Shown here: piece by piece, positions 9,162-19,042 of the stretch
How the letters are laid out: the number at the start of each line of letters is the position of its first letter
Position numbering within the stretch: position 1 is the stretch's first letter
Source: Irineochytrium annulatum
Taxonomy: Eukaryota; Chytridiomycota; Chytridiomycetes; Chytridiales; Chytridiaceae
Assembly (NCBI GenBank): GCA_027600665.1
Contig: JADGJL010000015.1
Location: 47,719 to 111,718 of the forward strand
Length of the DNA: 64,000 bases
Direction of reading: 5' to 3'
The notes under the pieces: model-generated
Databases searched by the model: none
Told to the model about the DNA's origin: nothing
Seen by the model: only the letters and a program-made list of their open reading frames with translations
Program-made: the position numbers and the translations under genes

Positions 9162-9851
9162 ATGATCACCATCGGTTGTTTTCACGCTCACTATTCCAAC
9201 ATCGCCTTAATTGAAGAGACGCTTGCTGCTTATGAAGTTGAATTGGTCCATTACGTCGATCCAGGCCTGGATCGTCTTAAACATGACGCTGACTTTTCCG
9301 ATGTCGTCATCCACGAGAAAGTAGCTCAGACGCTCCGATGGATCGCCAAGTGTCATGCCGATGCCATTCTGGTCACGTGTACCCTGTTTGCGGCAGTACT
9401 GGAGCAGGAAGCCACAGAGGTCCCTGTGCCTGTGATTGGCATAGATGATCCGCTATTGCAGAAGTTGCGGCGAGTACCAGGAGATTACATCATAGCCTTC
9501 ACCAACCCGGCAACCATTGAAGGAACGATGGCACGGGTGAATCAGGCGTTACAGCAAGAGGATGAGAATGGGCAACCCTACGTTGCAAATACATATCAGA
9601 CGGAAGCTGTGTGTATCCCTGGGACGTTTGAGTTAATTATGCGTGGAGATCAGCAAGGGTATCTCGAAGCGGTACGTGAGGGATTACAGCAGATTGCTGA
9701 GCAGTATCCGAGTAAAACGGTAGTGGCAGCTCAACTGTCTATGGCTCCCGCTGCTGCACAGGTTACTGCAGACACAGGCATTGCGATCCATAGTCCGTTG
9801 GCATTGCTTGCGGCGTATGTGGAGAAAAATTTGGGCGTGGCTCGACAGTAG
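9162..9851 (+). CDS. Aspartate/glutamate racemase-like protein
   Basis: 229 residues resembling the Asp/Glu/hydantoin racemase superfamily: an N-terminal IGCFHAHYSN strand-turn, then AILVTCTLFAAV carrying the first candidate catalytic cysteine (about residue 72), a PVIGIDDPLL strand, and VVAAQLSMAPAA near residue 190, where the second catalytic cysteine of two-cysteine racemases would be expected. That position appears to be Gln, so a one-cysteine mechanism, another reaction or no catalysis is possible. It stands alone between two hairpins; no substrate is suggested by its neighbours. The start follows AAAAGGGGAT. Confidence 0.75.
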   Translation: MITIGCFHAHYSNIALIEETLAAYEVELVHYVDPGLDRLKHDADFSDVVIHEKVAQTLRWIAKCHADAILVTCTLFAAVLEQEATEVPVPVIGIDDPLLQKLRRVPGDYIIAFTNPATIEGTMARVNQALQQEDENGQPYVANTYQTEAVCIPGTFELIMRGDQQGYLEAVREGLQQIAEQYPSKTVVAAQLSMAPAAAQVTADTGIAIHSPLALLAAYVEKNLGVARQ

Positions 9852-9926
9852 TGGCTGATTTGGAGTGACATATTACAATCACTAAAAATATGTGAAAAGC
9901 AGTATGTAGGCTCCTTTGCAAAATAA

Positions 9927-9950
9927 AAATGCTCTCGAACAAGAGCATTT
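9927..9950. terminator. Hairpin between the racemase-like gene and the small toxin locus
   Basis: AAATGCTCT (9927-9935) pairs with AGAGCATTT (9942-9950) around a 6-base loop. The A-rich left flank gives a good T tract on the minus strand, so it could stop leftward transcripts; rightward termination is weaker. Confidence 0.55.
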
Positions 9951-9954
9951 CAAA

Positions 9955-9963
9955 TGGTATAAT
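9955..9963 (+). promoter_or_regulatory. Extended -10 promoter for the small toxin gene
   Basis: TGGTATAAT is an extended -10 (TGnTATAAT). A weak -35 (TCGAAC, 9935-9940) lies 17 bp upstream inside the preceding hairpin. Predicted RNA start is near 9970, giving a leader of about 50 bases. Confidence 0.65.
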
Positions 9964-10000
9964 CACTTTGTACAGCCAATTTGTGGTGGGAAATAGGCTT

Positions 10001-10016
10001 GCCTCCAGTGGGAGGT
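10001..10016 (+). promoter_or_regulatory. Ribosome-site-sequestering hairpin
   Basis: CCTCC (10002-10006) pairs perfectly with GGAGG (10011-10015) across an AGTG loop, extended by a G-T pair. The right arm is the ribosome site of the small toxin gene, so initiation should be blocked until the stem opens. Confidence 0.65.
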
Positions 10017-10022
10017 GATCCT

Positions 10023-10106
10023 ATGAACTTCTCTTTTAACGACGTAATCGTGTTCGCGATGTTAATTATTGCGCTCCTGACATACATCGATCGTAAAAAG
10101 AAGTGA
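10023..10106 (+). CDS. Putative holin-like type I toxin (27 aa)
   Basis: A single hydrophobic helix (about residues 8-21) followed by a short polar, lysine-rich tail, in the size range of holin-like toxins (Hol_Tox family) and other type I membrane toxins. It has a near-perfect ribosome site (GGAGGTGATC, 10011-10020) that is itself folded into a hairpin. The stop codon lies inside a long stem (10101-10110 / 10130-10139) that works as a terminator on the opposite strand. The ORF is intact. Family assignment is from length and composition only; toxicity is not shown by the sequence. Confidence 0.7.
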   Translation: MNFSFNDVIVFAMLIIALLTYIDRKKK

Positions 10107-10229
10107 CCCGCCACAGGTTGACGGCCTGACGGGTCACTTCATCTGAACTTGCTGCACTCGGAGGAATACCCACCGCAAATGCTGTGCAGGAGTAGCCATT
10201 GGCCTGGCTACTCTTATTGGTGTTTACTT
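10095..10229 (-). ncRNA. Candidate antisense antitoxin RNA
   Basis: Predicted from a good leftward promoter (10236-10264), with start near 10229, and a leftward terminator whose stem is CGGGTCACTT (10130-10139) with AAGTGACCCG (10101-10110), followed on the minus strand by CTTTTT. The RNA would be about 135 bases and would pair with the 3' end of the toxin ORF and the whole 3' untranslated region of its mRNA. This tail-to-tail overlap is the layout of known txpA/RatA and bsrG/SR4 loci. Confidence 0.6.
10191..10225 (+). terminator. Terminator of the toxin mRNA
   Basis: AGTAGCCA (10191-10198) pairs perfectly with TGGCTACT (10205-10212), followed by the T-rich CTTATTGGTGTTT. Confidence 0.6.
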
Positions 10230-10235
10230 ACATTC

Positions 10236-10264
10236 ATTTTATTAAACATCTGCTAGACAATCAA
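10236..10264 (-). promoter_or_regulatory. Promoter of the antisense RNA
   Basis: On the minus strand TTGATT (10259-10264) and TAAAAT (10236-10241) are separated by exactly 17 bp: a good sigma-A promoter pointing into the toxin gene. Confidence 0.65.
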
Positions 10265-10380
10265 CCATAATACTGATAAAAAGTATCAGGAAGCTGATCA
10301 ATAAGAGAAAAATACGACATGATAGCAGTATTCTCACCTTCAAACGATGTCAGACTGCCAAGGTTAAGCTGTACCAGCGC

Positions 10381-12309
<1,929 letters not shown>

Positions 12310-12474
12310 CTACACCAGACCAAGGGGGAGACATTATTCATGTACAGTTAACGACAGAACGGAGGTTACCACAGATCATAAATCTATAATGATTGCTCTC
12401 TCCAAGCCCACTTTTGCAGGTTATTGAAAAAACAGTCCATAGAATGTGTATTATCTCGCCCGTCCACTGTATAT

Positions 12475-12506
12475 AAAAAAAGCCGGCCCCCGAAGGAACC
12501 GACTTT
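12475..12506 (-). terminator. Riboswitch-controlled terminator of thiC leader
   Basis: On the minus strand AAAGTCGGTTCC, loop TTCG and GGGGCCGGCTTT form a stable stem with G-T pairs, followed by seven Ts. It lies about 90 bp downstream of the TPP aptamer. Confidence 0.85.
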
Positions 12507-12594
12507 AATGTCCATCACCAATAATGCTCCTGGTTGCAGCTCCATAACGGAGTCCTGCAAGAGTCACACATGTGGTGGTTGTGGTCATATCGCC

Positions 12595-12695
12595 GATTAC
12601 TTCCCTACGCTGGTATGATCCAGATCAGGTGCAAAGGGTCCGGAATCTCATGCGATTCCGTCTCAGTCCGGACAATTCGGACTCCCCCAGTAACG
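12595..12695 (-). promoter_or_regulatory. TPP riboswitch (THI box)
   Basis: The minus strand carries the conserved aptamer elements in order: GTTACT (P1, 12689-12694), CTGAGA (about 12661-12666) with its variable stem, ACCCTTTGCACCTGATCCAG, ATACCAGCGTAGGGAAGT and the closing AGTAA of P1. Bound thiamine pyrophosphate should favour the terminator at 12475-12506 and stop transcription into thiC. About 277 bp of leader with no evident ORF separates the terminator from the thiC start (12199-12474). Confidence 0.95.
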
Positions 12696-12845
12696 TTAAA
12701 AGTTGCGGCATACATAAGCCGCCGTTCATATTCAATGAAGCTGACCCCGATGGGCCGTCCATTACAGAGTAGCGCAACCGGAACATAAAAACAACCTTTA
12801 TATTCCAGAACACCAACCCAATTGGAGAAAAACCTTACATCAATA

Positions 12846-13589
12846 TCAGGATAACATGAGCCCCATCTGCGTAGCAGCTTCCTTTAGCACAGGTGCGTAT
12901 TCGTGCAAAGTCTCCTGCGAAAGTCGGCTGACAGGCCCTGAGACCGAGAGAGCAGCTGCAATATTGCCTCGGCGATCCATAATCGGTACAGATACCGCTG
13001 CAGCTCCCGGCTCACGCTCCTCATAACTCGTCGCATATCCGTTATCCCGGATATCTCCCATTTGCGCCAAATACACCGCAGGGTCAATAAACACCGGCCA
13101 TTCCGGCCCGTTCATCAGTTCCTCACGATCCTCATCCGTGGCAAACGCCATCAAGACTTTGCTGGATGCGCCAACAGACAGCGGAAGTCTAACACCAACG
13201 GGAGCAACTCGGCGAATCGCCTGATCACTTTGCACCGCCTGAATCCGAATCCGTTCACTGCCATCACGCAGGTACAGACTCACGGTCTCCCCCAATCGAT
13301 CTCTCAGTCGCTCCATCGCAGGCAGCAGCAGAATAGCGGGATCATCACTGCGGGACATATGAGCCGACAGCTCCCAGATTCGGATGCCTAGTCGATACTT
13401 CTCTGTTGCTGCATCGCGGATTACGAATCCTCGATCCTCCAGTGTAGCCATCAAGCGGTGCACTGTACTTTTGTGCAGGCCGATCTGGCTGGCAATCTCG
13501 GTGAGTCCCAGATCACTGCGTGTGGTAAAACATAATAATATATCCAGCGCCCGTTCCACAGCCCGGACGGTTAACTTGCGATCTTCCAT
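12846..13589 (-). CDS. IclR-family transcriptional regulator
   Basis: 247 residues. The winged-helix domain (about 1-70; LGLTEIASQIGLHKSTVHRL) is followed by the IclR ligand-binding domain (about 80-245), with the conserved LPLSVGASSKVLMAF and a GYATSYEEREPGAAAVSVPI segment. IclR proteins usually control catabolic genes for aromatic or sugar acids; no such genes are adjacent, so the target is unknown. It is transcribed toward the thiC leader, with no clear terminator between them. Confidence 0.93.
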   Translation of the reverse strand: MEDRKLTVRAVERALDILLCFTTRSDLGLTEIASQIGLHKSTVHRLMATLEDRGFVIRDAATEKYRLGIRIWELSAHMSRSDDPAILLLPAMERLRDRLGETVSLYLRDGSERIRIQAVQSDQAIRRVAPVGVRLPLSVGASSKVLMAFATDEDREELMNGPEWPVFIDPAVYLAQMGDIRDNGYATSYEEREPGAAAVSVPIMDRRGNIAAALSVSGPVSRLSQETLHEYAPVLKEAATQMGLMLS

Positions 13590-13812
13590 GGCATAATGCC
13601 CTCCTCATGTTTCATCACATGAAACTTGGTTACATAAATTATATGAGAAACGGTCTCATCTGTAAACCAAAAAGAGCCAAAATTGAAATAGACCAACGTG
13701 TAAAATTTTCCTTTTTATAAGACTTAATCCCCTGTAATTTACACACTAAGGTAATGTTACCCATATATCTTAAGAACTATATAACAATTGCGTAACAAAT
13801 GCCCTCAATCAA

Positions 13813-13841
13813 TTGACTTTGACTATATTGGAACATACGAT
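13813..13841 (+). promoter_or_regulatory. Promoter for the alpha/beta hydrolase; rest of 13590-13948 shows no gene
   Basis: TTGACT (13813-13818) and TACGAT (13836-13841) are 17 bp apart; a second TTGACT overlaps at 13819. The surrounding 359-bp intergenic region is AT-rich and holds no convincing ORF or RNA. Confidence 0.45.
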
Positions 13842-13948
13842 AAAGATATATTACATTAAGATATCGCTCTGAAGCAGGCTCTGAAATAAACGCAATTCTC
13901 TTTTCATGTCGTTGTTATCTTCAACTGAACTTCAAAGGAGGGGCATTC

Positions 13949-14974
13949 ATGTATCCAACATCCCAGAGCGAAGCCCCGCTGCAAACAAAAGTGTCCGATC
14001 TGCCCTCTTCCCTATCACCGAGGCTGATTCGGTTCAAACATATTATCGTAGCGCTGCTGCTCTCCGTTGTATTTTTTCTATTGTTTTGTTTTATTGCACT
14101 GCATGGTTACATCGCATGGGTATTATCCAACCCGACTGTAGCGCCTGTCTTCTCCAATCCGATGCAGGCCAAGAATATGAAGTACGAAGACATCACGTTC
14201 CCGGCAGCAGATGGCAGCCGGACAATGCAAGGATGGTATATCCCTGCTGACAATGCCGCAAGCAAAACGATTATTTTCAGTCACGGCTATGGTGCCAATC
14301 GTGAAGAAACATGGGTACCCATGTATGACCTGGCACACTATGCCCATCAACTTGGCTTCAATGTGGTCATGTTCGATTATGGCTTCGCCTCACAGGTGAA
14401 CAAAGCTGTAGCCACAGGTGGCAAGGCTGAGTCACAGCAATTGCTGGGTGCCATCCAGTTCGCCAAGCAGCGCGGTGCGCAGGAACTGGTAGTCTGGGGT
14501 TTCTCCATGGGTGCCGGTACGGCGCTTCAAACCGGACTGATTACACAGGAAGTGGATGCGATGATTCTGGACAGTACGTTCCTGCTTGAGCCGGATACGC
14601 TGTACCACAACATTCATAACCAGATCGATCTGCCGCGTCAGCCTACACTGGAGATCATGAAACTGTTGTTCCCTGTTCTGAATGGTACCGGATTGCAGCA
14701 GATTCCGTATCAGGAAGTGAAAAAGGAAGATTATCCGTTCCCGATTTTCTTCATTCATGGTACGGAAGATGAGAAGGCGCCTTACCCGATTGCAGAACAG
14801 CTCGCCGCCAACCAGACCAATCCGTACTCGGATGTATGGATCGTCCAGGATGCACACCATGAGTTGATCTTCCGGGAGCATCCAAAGGAATATCTGCGCC
14901 GTGTCTCGACTTTCCTGAGTCATGTAACGAAAACAAGCAGTGACGATGTTCAAAACACGAATAGTGGAGAATAA
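13949..14974 (+). CDS. Membrane-anchored alpha/beta hydrolase
   Basis: 341 residues. One transmembrane segment (about 30-57) anchors a hydrolase domain of the serine-aminopeptidase / BAAT-like type. Visible motifs are FSHGYGANREE (oxyanion region), GFSMGAGTA with the serine nucleophile, FIHGTEDEKAPY carrying the acid residue and DAHHELIF with the catalytic histidine. Substrate unknown; similar proteins are annotated as lysophospholipases or peptidases. AAAGGAGGGG precedes the ATG. It is a single gene with its own promoter and terminator. Confidence 0.88.
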   Translation: MYPTSQSEAPLQTKVSDLPSSLSPRLIRFKHIIVALLLSVVFFLLFCFIALHGYIAWVLSNPTVAPVFSNPMQAKNMKYEDITFPAADGSRTMQGWYIPADNAASKTIIFSHGYGANREETWVPMYDLAHYAHQLGFNVVMFDYGFASQVNKAVATGGKAESQQLLGAIQFAKQRGAQELVVWGFSMGAGTALQTGLITQEVDAMILDSTFLLEPDTLYHNIHNQIDLPRQPTLEIMKLLFPVLNGTGLQQIPYQEVKKEDYPFPIFFIHGTEDEKAPYPIAEQLAANQTNPYSDVWIVQDAHHELIFREHPKEYLRRVSTFLSHVTKTSSDDVQNTNSGE

Positions 14975-15004
14975 TCAAACTTCAATCATTTCCCGTTGAT
15001 TCTT

Positions 15005-15029
15005 GAGCCCCTCAGGGGCTCTTTTTTTT
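15005..15029 (+). terminator. Intrinsic terminator of the hydrolase gene
   Basis: GAGCCCC / GGGGCTC stem with a 3-base loop and eight Ts. Confidence 0.92.
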
Positions 15030-15128
15030 GCACTCATAGGACAACAGCCCGGCGGAATATACTCTTGGGACGCATGAAGCAACGGTCTACATATGCGATG
15101 AAATTCAACTGAAGGAGGCCCACCATAT

Positions 15129-16409
15129 ATGAACTGGGATGGATATGGTCACCTGCTGCCTCTGCGGACCTTGGAAGAAATCCGTTTCTGGAAAGAGCAG
15201 GAGAAAGAACATACACTCGTCATTCGTGCACTGGTGCCCGATCTGGAGCCCCCATACGTCAAGCTGCTGGAGGAATGGGAGGCTACCTTTGCGAACAGTG
15301 AGCGAGTAGCGAATCAGCTGTTAAAACAACTATTGCCCGCAACCCATCCACCTGCTCCCTACATCGTTCGTTGTATCGATCAACTTGTGTCGGCTGCTCG
15401 GCAACAATCGAGAGAGTTCATCAAACAGCTGTATGTTCTTCTGGAGCAAAGTGCTGCGGTGCAAGCTGTTCCGCTTGCCAAAATACTTATTTTGCATTTG
15501 ATCCGCGAATCAGAGTATTTTCTAGGCGTATTGGATACGCTTGGCCAACCTGGCATCTTGCGAGAAACAAATTTGGAGCCGTCACTTTTTCTGGAAAATG
15601 CACTGCATACGTCAGGGTCAGCAACCACCCATCGCCAAGCTTCAGAAGCTCCAATTTCTCAAGAAGGGAATGTAAACGCACCTGCTACTTCAGCGCAGAT
15701 TCAATCCACAACCGTTCAAGCGCCTTCTACCGGAACAACACAAGCCACGCCCAGCACTACTGCACCTCCCGTAAAAGAAAAGCCGGTTCCCATTGGAGGG
15801 CACACACTGCCCCCTCTTCCCTATGCGTACAATGCGCTGGAGCCACATATTGATGAACTAACGATGCGTATCCATCACGATAAACACCATCAATCTTATG
15901 TGGACGGACTAAATGTAGCAGAGAAGAGGCTGGCGGAATCGCGAAAAAAGAATAACTTTGAACTCATCAAGCATTGGGAACGTGAACTCGCCTTCAACGG
16001 GGCAGGCCACTACCTGCATACGATCTTCTGGACAATTATGAATCCTGCTGGCGGCGGTAAACCTTCCGGTATGCTCGCAGAGCAGATCAAGCGGGATTTC
16101 GGAAGCTATGAAGCGTTCAAGAATCAATTTACGGAAGCTGCGAACAAAGTGGAAGGCAGTGGCTGGGCGATGCTTGTCTGGAGCCCAAGAGCACATCGTC
16201 TGGAGATTTTGCAGGCGGAAAAACACCAGAACCTGTCCCAGTCCGATATCGTTCCACTCCTGCCGCTGGATGTGTGGGAACATGCCTACTATCTGAAACA
16301 CCAGAATGAACGCAAAAAGTATATCGAGGATTGGTGGAATGTCGTCTACTGGCCGGCTGTTGCCGAGCGTTACGAAACAGCACGCAAGTTGTTGTGGCCG
16401 CCTTATTAA
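15129..16409 (+). CDS. DUF2935-like domain fused to Fe/Mn superoxide dismutase
   Basis: 426 residues in three parts. Residues 1-155 form a helical N-terminal domain (FWKEQEKEHTLVI; a second acidic helix near LIRESEYFLGV) resembling the DUF2935 metal-binding helical bundle. Residues about 160-225 are a Ser/Thr/Gln/Pro-rich linker. Residues about 226-426 are a complete SOD: metal ligands His249 (RIHHDKHH), His297 (GHYLHTIFW), Asp381 and His385 (LDVWEHAYY). SodF-type SODs of Bacillus also carry N-terminal extensions. No signal peptide is present, so it is cytoplasmic. The ribosome site is GAAGGAGG. A normal-length sodA lies 7.5 kb away, so this is a second SOD. Confidence 0.88.
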   Translation: MNWDGYGHLLPLRTLEEIRFWKEQEKEHTLVIRALVPDLEPPYVKLLEEWEATFANSERVANQLLKQLLPATHPPAPYIVRCIDQLVSAARQQSREFIKQLYVLLEQSAAVQAVPLAKILILHLIRESEYFLGVLDTLGQPGILRETNLEPSLFLENALHTSGSATTHRQASEAPISQEGNVNAPATSAQIQSTTVQAPSTGTTQATPSTTAPPVKEKPVPIGGHTLPPLPYAYNALEPHIDELTMRIHHDKHHQSYVDGLNVAEKRLAESRKKNNFELIKHWERELAFNGAGHYLHTIFWTIMNPAGGGKPSGMLAEQIKRDFGSYEAFKNQFTEAANKVEGSGWAMLVWSPRAHRLEILQAEKHQNLSQSDIVPLLPLDVWEHAYYLKHQNERKKYIEDWWNVVYWPAVAERYETARKLLWPPY

Positions 16410-16434
16410 ACATGGGGTTCATGGATTAGAGAAA

Positions 16435-16475
16435 AAAGAGATATCTCCAGCCGAATGACTGCAAGATATCTCTTT
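16435..16475. terminator. Terminator after the SOD fusion gene
   Basis: AAAGAGATATCT (16435-16446) pairs with AGATATCTCTTT (16464-16475). Confidence 0.8.
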
Positions 16476-16486
16476 CTGGTGTAGAC

Positions 16487-16520
16487 AAAAAAGCAAGCCT
16501 CTTGTAATAGAGACTTGCTT
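16487..16520 (-). terminator. Terminator of the 74-aa gene
   Basis: On the minus strand AAGCAAG...CTTGCTT closes a hairpin followed by TTTTTT; it lies 42 bp after the stop. Confidence 0.8.
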
Positions 16521-16561
16521 ATATTTTGAGAGACTTTCTATTTCAAAATGCTTATGCTCAC

Positions 16562-16786
16562 TTAAGAAGCACAGCCCTCGCACGCTACATAGTTGTCGCC
16601 AACCTGTTTGCTAATAGCGATCAGGTCGCCCAGCTTGATATCTGCCTCATCGGTAAACTCCAGATCGGCGATACGAGCAACGATCAGTGCAGCAGCCTCT
16701 TCCTTGCTTGTTGCCATCTGGCTGAACTCAGACTTTTCGCCTGTAGATACAACCTCATATAAGTACGTATATCTCAACGTCTCCAT
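16562..16786 (-). CDS. Small cytoplasmic protein of unknown function (74 aa)
   Basis: Not recognised. The product is acidic, begins METLRYTYLYEVVSTGEKSE, has an Ala/Glu-rich helix in the middle and ends in VACEGCAS, so two cysteines sit three residues apart at the extreme C-terminus; such a pair could bind metal or be redox-active. AAGGAGAG precedes the ATG and a terminator follows, so it is a free-standing gene. It sits between the SOD fusion and lipL genes. Confidence 0.7.
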   Translation of the reverse strand: METLRYTYLYEVVSTGEKSEFSQMATSKEEAAALIVARIADLEFTDEADIKLGDLIAISKQVGDNYVACEGCAS

Positions 16787-16857
16787 CCTAACACTCTCCT
16801 TCCGAAATCACATCATATCATCTCTATTACCCAATTCCAAGTCCGATTATCAAGAAC

Positions 16858-17712
16858 TCAGTCATAGCGCAGCTTCATCTGCTCAGCTGTCAGACGCACT
16901 TCTTCAGAGCCAACGCTAAGCACTTTGCTGGCTTCCGCCTGTGAATAGCGATCACGCAAAGTTCGTACCAATGAGGCGGTATAGGCTGCGGCAGAAGGGA
17001 CACCTGCCAACTCCTTCAGACTGGCCATCGTGCCAGGCTGAACATCAGGATATCCTTCACTGGCTCCGCCTGATGCATGTTGATAGAATTGACGCACGTC
17101 TGCTGCCAGTTGATCTCCCTGCCCCTCCACGATGATAAAAGCAGTAATAATATACGCCTTTGCCTGTCTGCGCTGGGCAATACCACAGAATTTCAGCCCA
17201 CCTACACTGACATCATAATCCCCCGGGCAAAAAGCTCCCTGTACCTCACCCGTTTTCGCCTGATTCGACCATGGCGTCAGCGAGTAGGCAATAATCGAAG
17301 CCATCTCCCGAAAATCATCATGGATATTGATCGCATGTCCGGGATTAGGCAGAATCAATGACACGTTAACTACCCCTGGATTCAGAGGTACGGCCGCTCC
17401 ACCGGAAGGTCGAACACAGACTGCTGTCCCTTGGCTTCTTATCCGTTCCATCGCTTCTACAGCCCGTGGCAACCTGCGGTCACGCAGACCGGCTACAAAG
17501 GCATCTGGATGTCGCCATATGTGTGCAACTGGCAGATGCCCTGCCCCAACCCGTCTGCACATGACTTCTTCCCATGCAAAAGCGTCGAGTACACTACTGC
17601 CTTGTCGCTTGAGTGGTGTCTCCCAGATTTGCAGGCGCAATGTAGCATGTTTATCTGCTTGTAGTTTCTTTTCCGACTGTATCGGGTCTCTTGAATGGGA
17701 AGATGCACTCAT
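16858..17712 (-). CDS. lipL: Octanoyl-[GcvH]:protein N-octanoyltransferase LipL
   Basis: 284 residues of the biotin/lipoate ligase fold. LipL moves octanoyl groups from GcvH to E2 subunits in Firmicute lipoate synthesis. The LipL hallmark GAFCPGDYDVSVGG gives the acyl-enzyme cysteine (Cys162), followed by LKFCGIAQRR with the conserved lysine (Lys174); RPSGGAAVPLNPGVVNVSLI is the lipoyl-binding region. Length matches Bacillus LipL (about 281). Lipoate ligase LplJ is similar but lacks this cysteine context. Start ATG 17710-17712, ribosome site GGAGG. Single gene. Confidence 0.9.
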   Translation of the reverse strand: MSASSHSRDPIQSEKKLQADKHATLRLQIWETPLKRQGSSVLDAFAWEEVMCRRVGAGHLPVAHIWRHPDAFVAGLRDRRLPRAVEAMERIRSQGTAVCVRPSGGAAVPLNPGVVNVSLILPNPGHAINIHDDFREMASIIAYSLTPWSNQAKTGEVQGAFCPGDYDVSVGGLKFCGIAQRRQAKAYIITAFIIVEGQGDQLAADVRQFYQHASGGASEGYPDVQPGTMASLKELAGVPSAAAYTASLVRTLRDRYSQAEASKVLSVGSEEVRLTAEQMKLRYD

Positions 17713-17778
17713 CGTTCCATTACCTCCGGCTTAACGAATTCGTATGTATTCAGTATATATAGAAATGATAACGTCATA

Positions 17779-17819
17779 TATAAATAAGCCGGTTCCCCTG
17801 GGAACACGGCTTATTTATA
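17779..17819. terminator. Bidirectional-type hairpin between lipL and folE
   Basis: TATAAATAAGCCG (17779-17791) pairs perfectly with CGGCTTATTTATA (17807-17819); an inner GTTCCC/GGAAC stem extends it. Both genes read leftward, so it probably ends folE. Confidence 0.75.
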
Positions 17820-17906
17820 TCCTGTCCTGCGGCTTCAGAAGCTCCCGCTTCCAAAACCACAAGGACCTACTGATTCGACTTGTCCATGAAGTGGACGTAC
17901 CGAATT

Positions 17907-18500
17907 TTAATTTTTTACCAAAGACAGGAACTCTGCACGTTGTGCCGGATTCTCGCGGAAAGAACCACGTACAGCAGATGTTACCGTCTTGCTTCCCGGT
18001 TTCTTCACGCCGCGGGAACACATGCACAAGTGCTCACCTTCCACCACGACCATCACGCCATGAGGCTCGACAGCTTCTGTCAGAATGTCAGCGATCTGTG
18101 AAGTAATACGTTCCTGAACTTGCAGGCGACGTGTTACCGCTTCAACCAAACGAGCCATTTTGCTCAGTCCAACAATCTTGCCGCTGGGTACATACCCAAT
18201 GTGCACTTTGCCAAAAAACGGCGCCATATGGTGCTCACACTGGCTGTAGTAGACGATATCCTTGACGATAACCAGCTCTTCATGATTCTCGTCAAACGTG
18301 ACACCGAGCACATCGCGCGGATCTACTTCATATCCACCAAAAATTTCTTCATACATTCGGGTCACACGTGCAGGCGTTTCAAGCAGCCCTTCACGTGTAC
18401 TATCTTCTCCGATCAATTTCAGGATCTGCTCTACATGATACTCGATCTTTTCCCGATTGTCGGATACTTTTGAATTCACATAATCTTTAACGCCAGCCAC
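17907..18500 (-). CDS. folE: GTP cyclohydrolase I
   Basis: 197-residue zinc enzyme that makes dihydroneopterin triphosphate, the first step of folate (and queuosine precursor) synthesis. Zinc ligands Cys88 and His91 (SQCEHHM) and Cys159 (HLCMCSRG) are present, with the GLSKMARLVEAVTRRLQVQE active-site helix. Length is standard for FolE1. The ATG at 18498-18500 follows GAAAGGAGG. A dispersed palindromic repeat begins 27 bp upstream of the start, a position repeated before acpS. Confidence 0.97.
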   Translation of the reverse strand: MAGVKDYVNSKVSDNREKIEYHVEQILKLIGEDSTREGLLETPARVTRMYEEIFGGYEVDPRDVLGVTFDENHEELVIVKDIVYYSQCEHHMAPFFGKVHIGYVPSGKIVGLSKMARLVEAVTRRLQVQERITSQIADILTEAVEPHGVMVVVEGEHLCMCSRGVKKPGSKTVTSAVRGSFRENPAQRAEFLSLVKN

Positions 18501-18527
18501 TGCCGAACGCCTCCTTTCGAACCACTA

Positions 18528-18590
18528 CTGTAAGAGGTTGTTCAAAAAGTCCGCTTCAGGTACTGAAAACCCAACTTTTTTGAACACGCA
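18528..18590. repeat. Dispersed palindromic repeat, copy 1
   Basis: 63-bp element starting CTGTAAGAGGTTGTTCAAAA, ending TTTTTTGAACACGCA. Its ends are complementary (TGTTCAAAAAGT / ACTTTTTTGAACA), so it folds into a hairpin. A homologous full copy lies at 26622-26685, and a left half at 32579-32604. Confidence 0.85.
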
Positions 18591-18613
18591 CTTTAAGCAG
18601 CCATTCCCTGCTA

Positions 18614-18877
18614 TTATTTTCGGCGGCCCGAACTTTTACGCGCAGGATGCTGTTGCGGCTGAGGCATTTTCGCTCCTGGCTGCTGATTCTTCATCATCTG
18701 CTGGGCACGCTGCATTTGCTTGCCATTCAGGTTGTAGCCCATTTGCTTCGCCATTTTCTGAAGCATGTCCGGATTGCTTTGCATTTTCTCGAGTTGTTTA
18801 CGCAAGTAGAACACCCCGATGAAAAATCCCCCGACCAGACCAACAATCAATGTGATAATCGGTATAACAATATCCAT
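18614..18877 (-). CDS. yneF: YneF family protein (UPF0154)
   Basis: 87 residues. An N-terminal transmembrane helix (about 4-24) is followed by the family core FYLRKQLEKMQSNPDMLQKM and a basic Gln/Pro/Lys-rich tail that is longer than in Bacillus YneF (about 72). Function in the family is unknown. It is a single gene between an HD-GYP gene and the repeat before folE. Confidence 0.88.
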   Translation of the reverse strand: MDIVIPIITLIVGLVGGFFIGVFYLRKQLEKMQSNPDMLQKMAKQMGYNLNGKQMQRAQQMMKNQQPGAKMPQPQQHPARKSSGRRK

Positions 18878-19042
18878 CTCTTAGACACCTCTGTATGCAT
18901 TCTAAAAAGCCTGATAATCCGTGTCAATTCATGATGTTAAGCGCACATGTTGCAAACCTGACACAGACCGGATTTCCTGAAAGTATCATAGCATTTCCGC
19001 ACGCCTTGAGCAAACGGATTTTCCAGTTGAACCGCACACAAG

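Noticed and set aside
10272..10289. CTGATA AAAAG TATCAG hairpin upstream of the antisense promoter
   Set aside because: Six-bp stem with no T tract in a useful direction; no role could be assigned.
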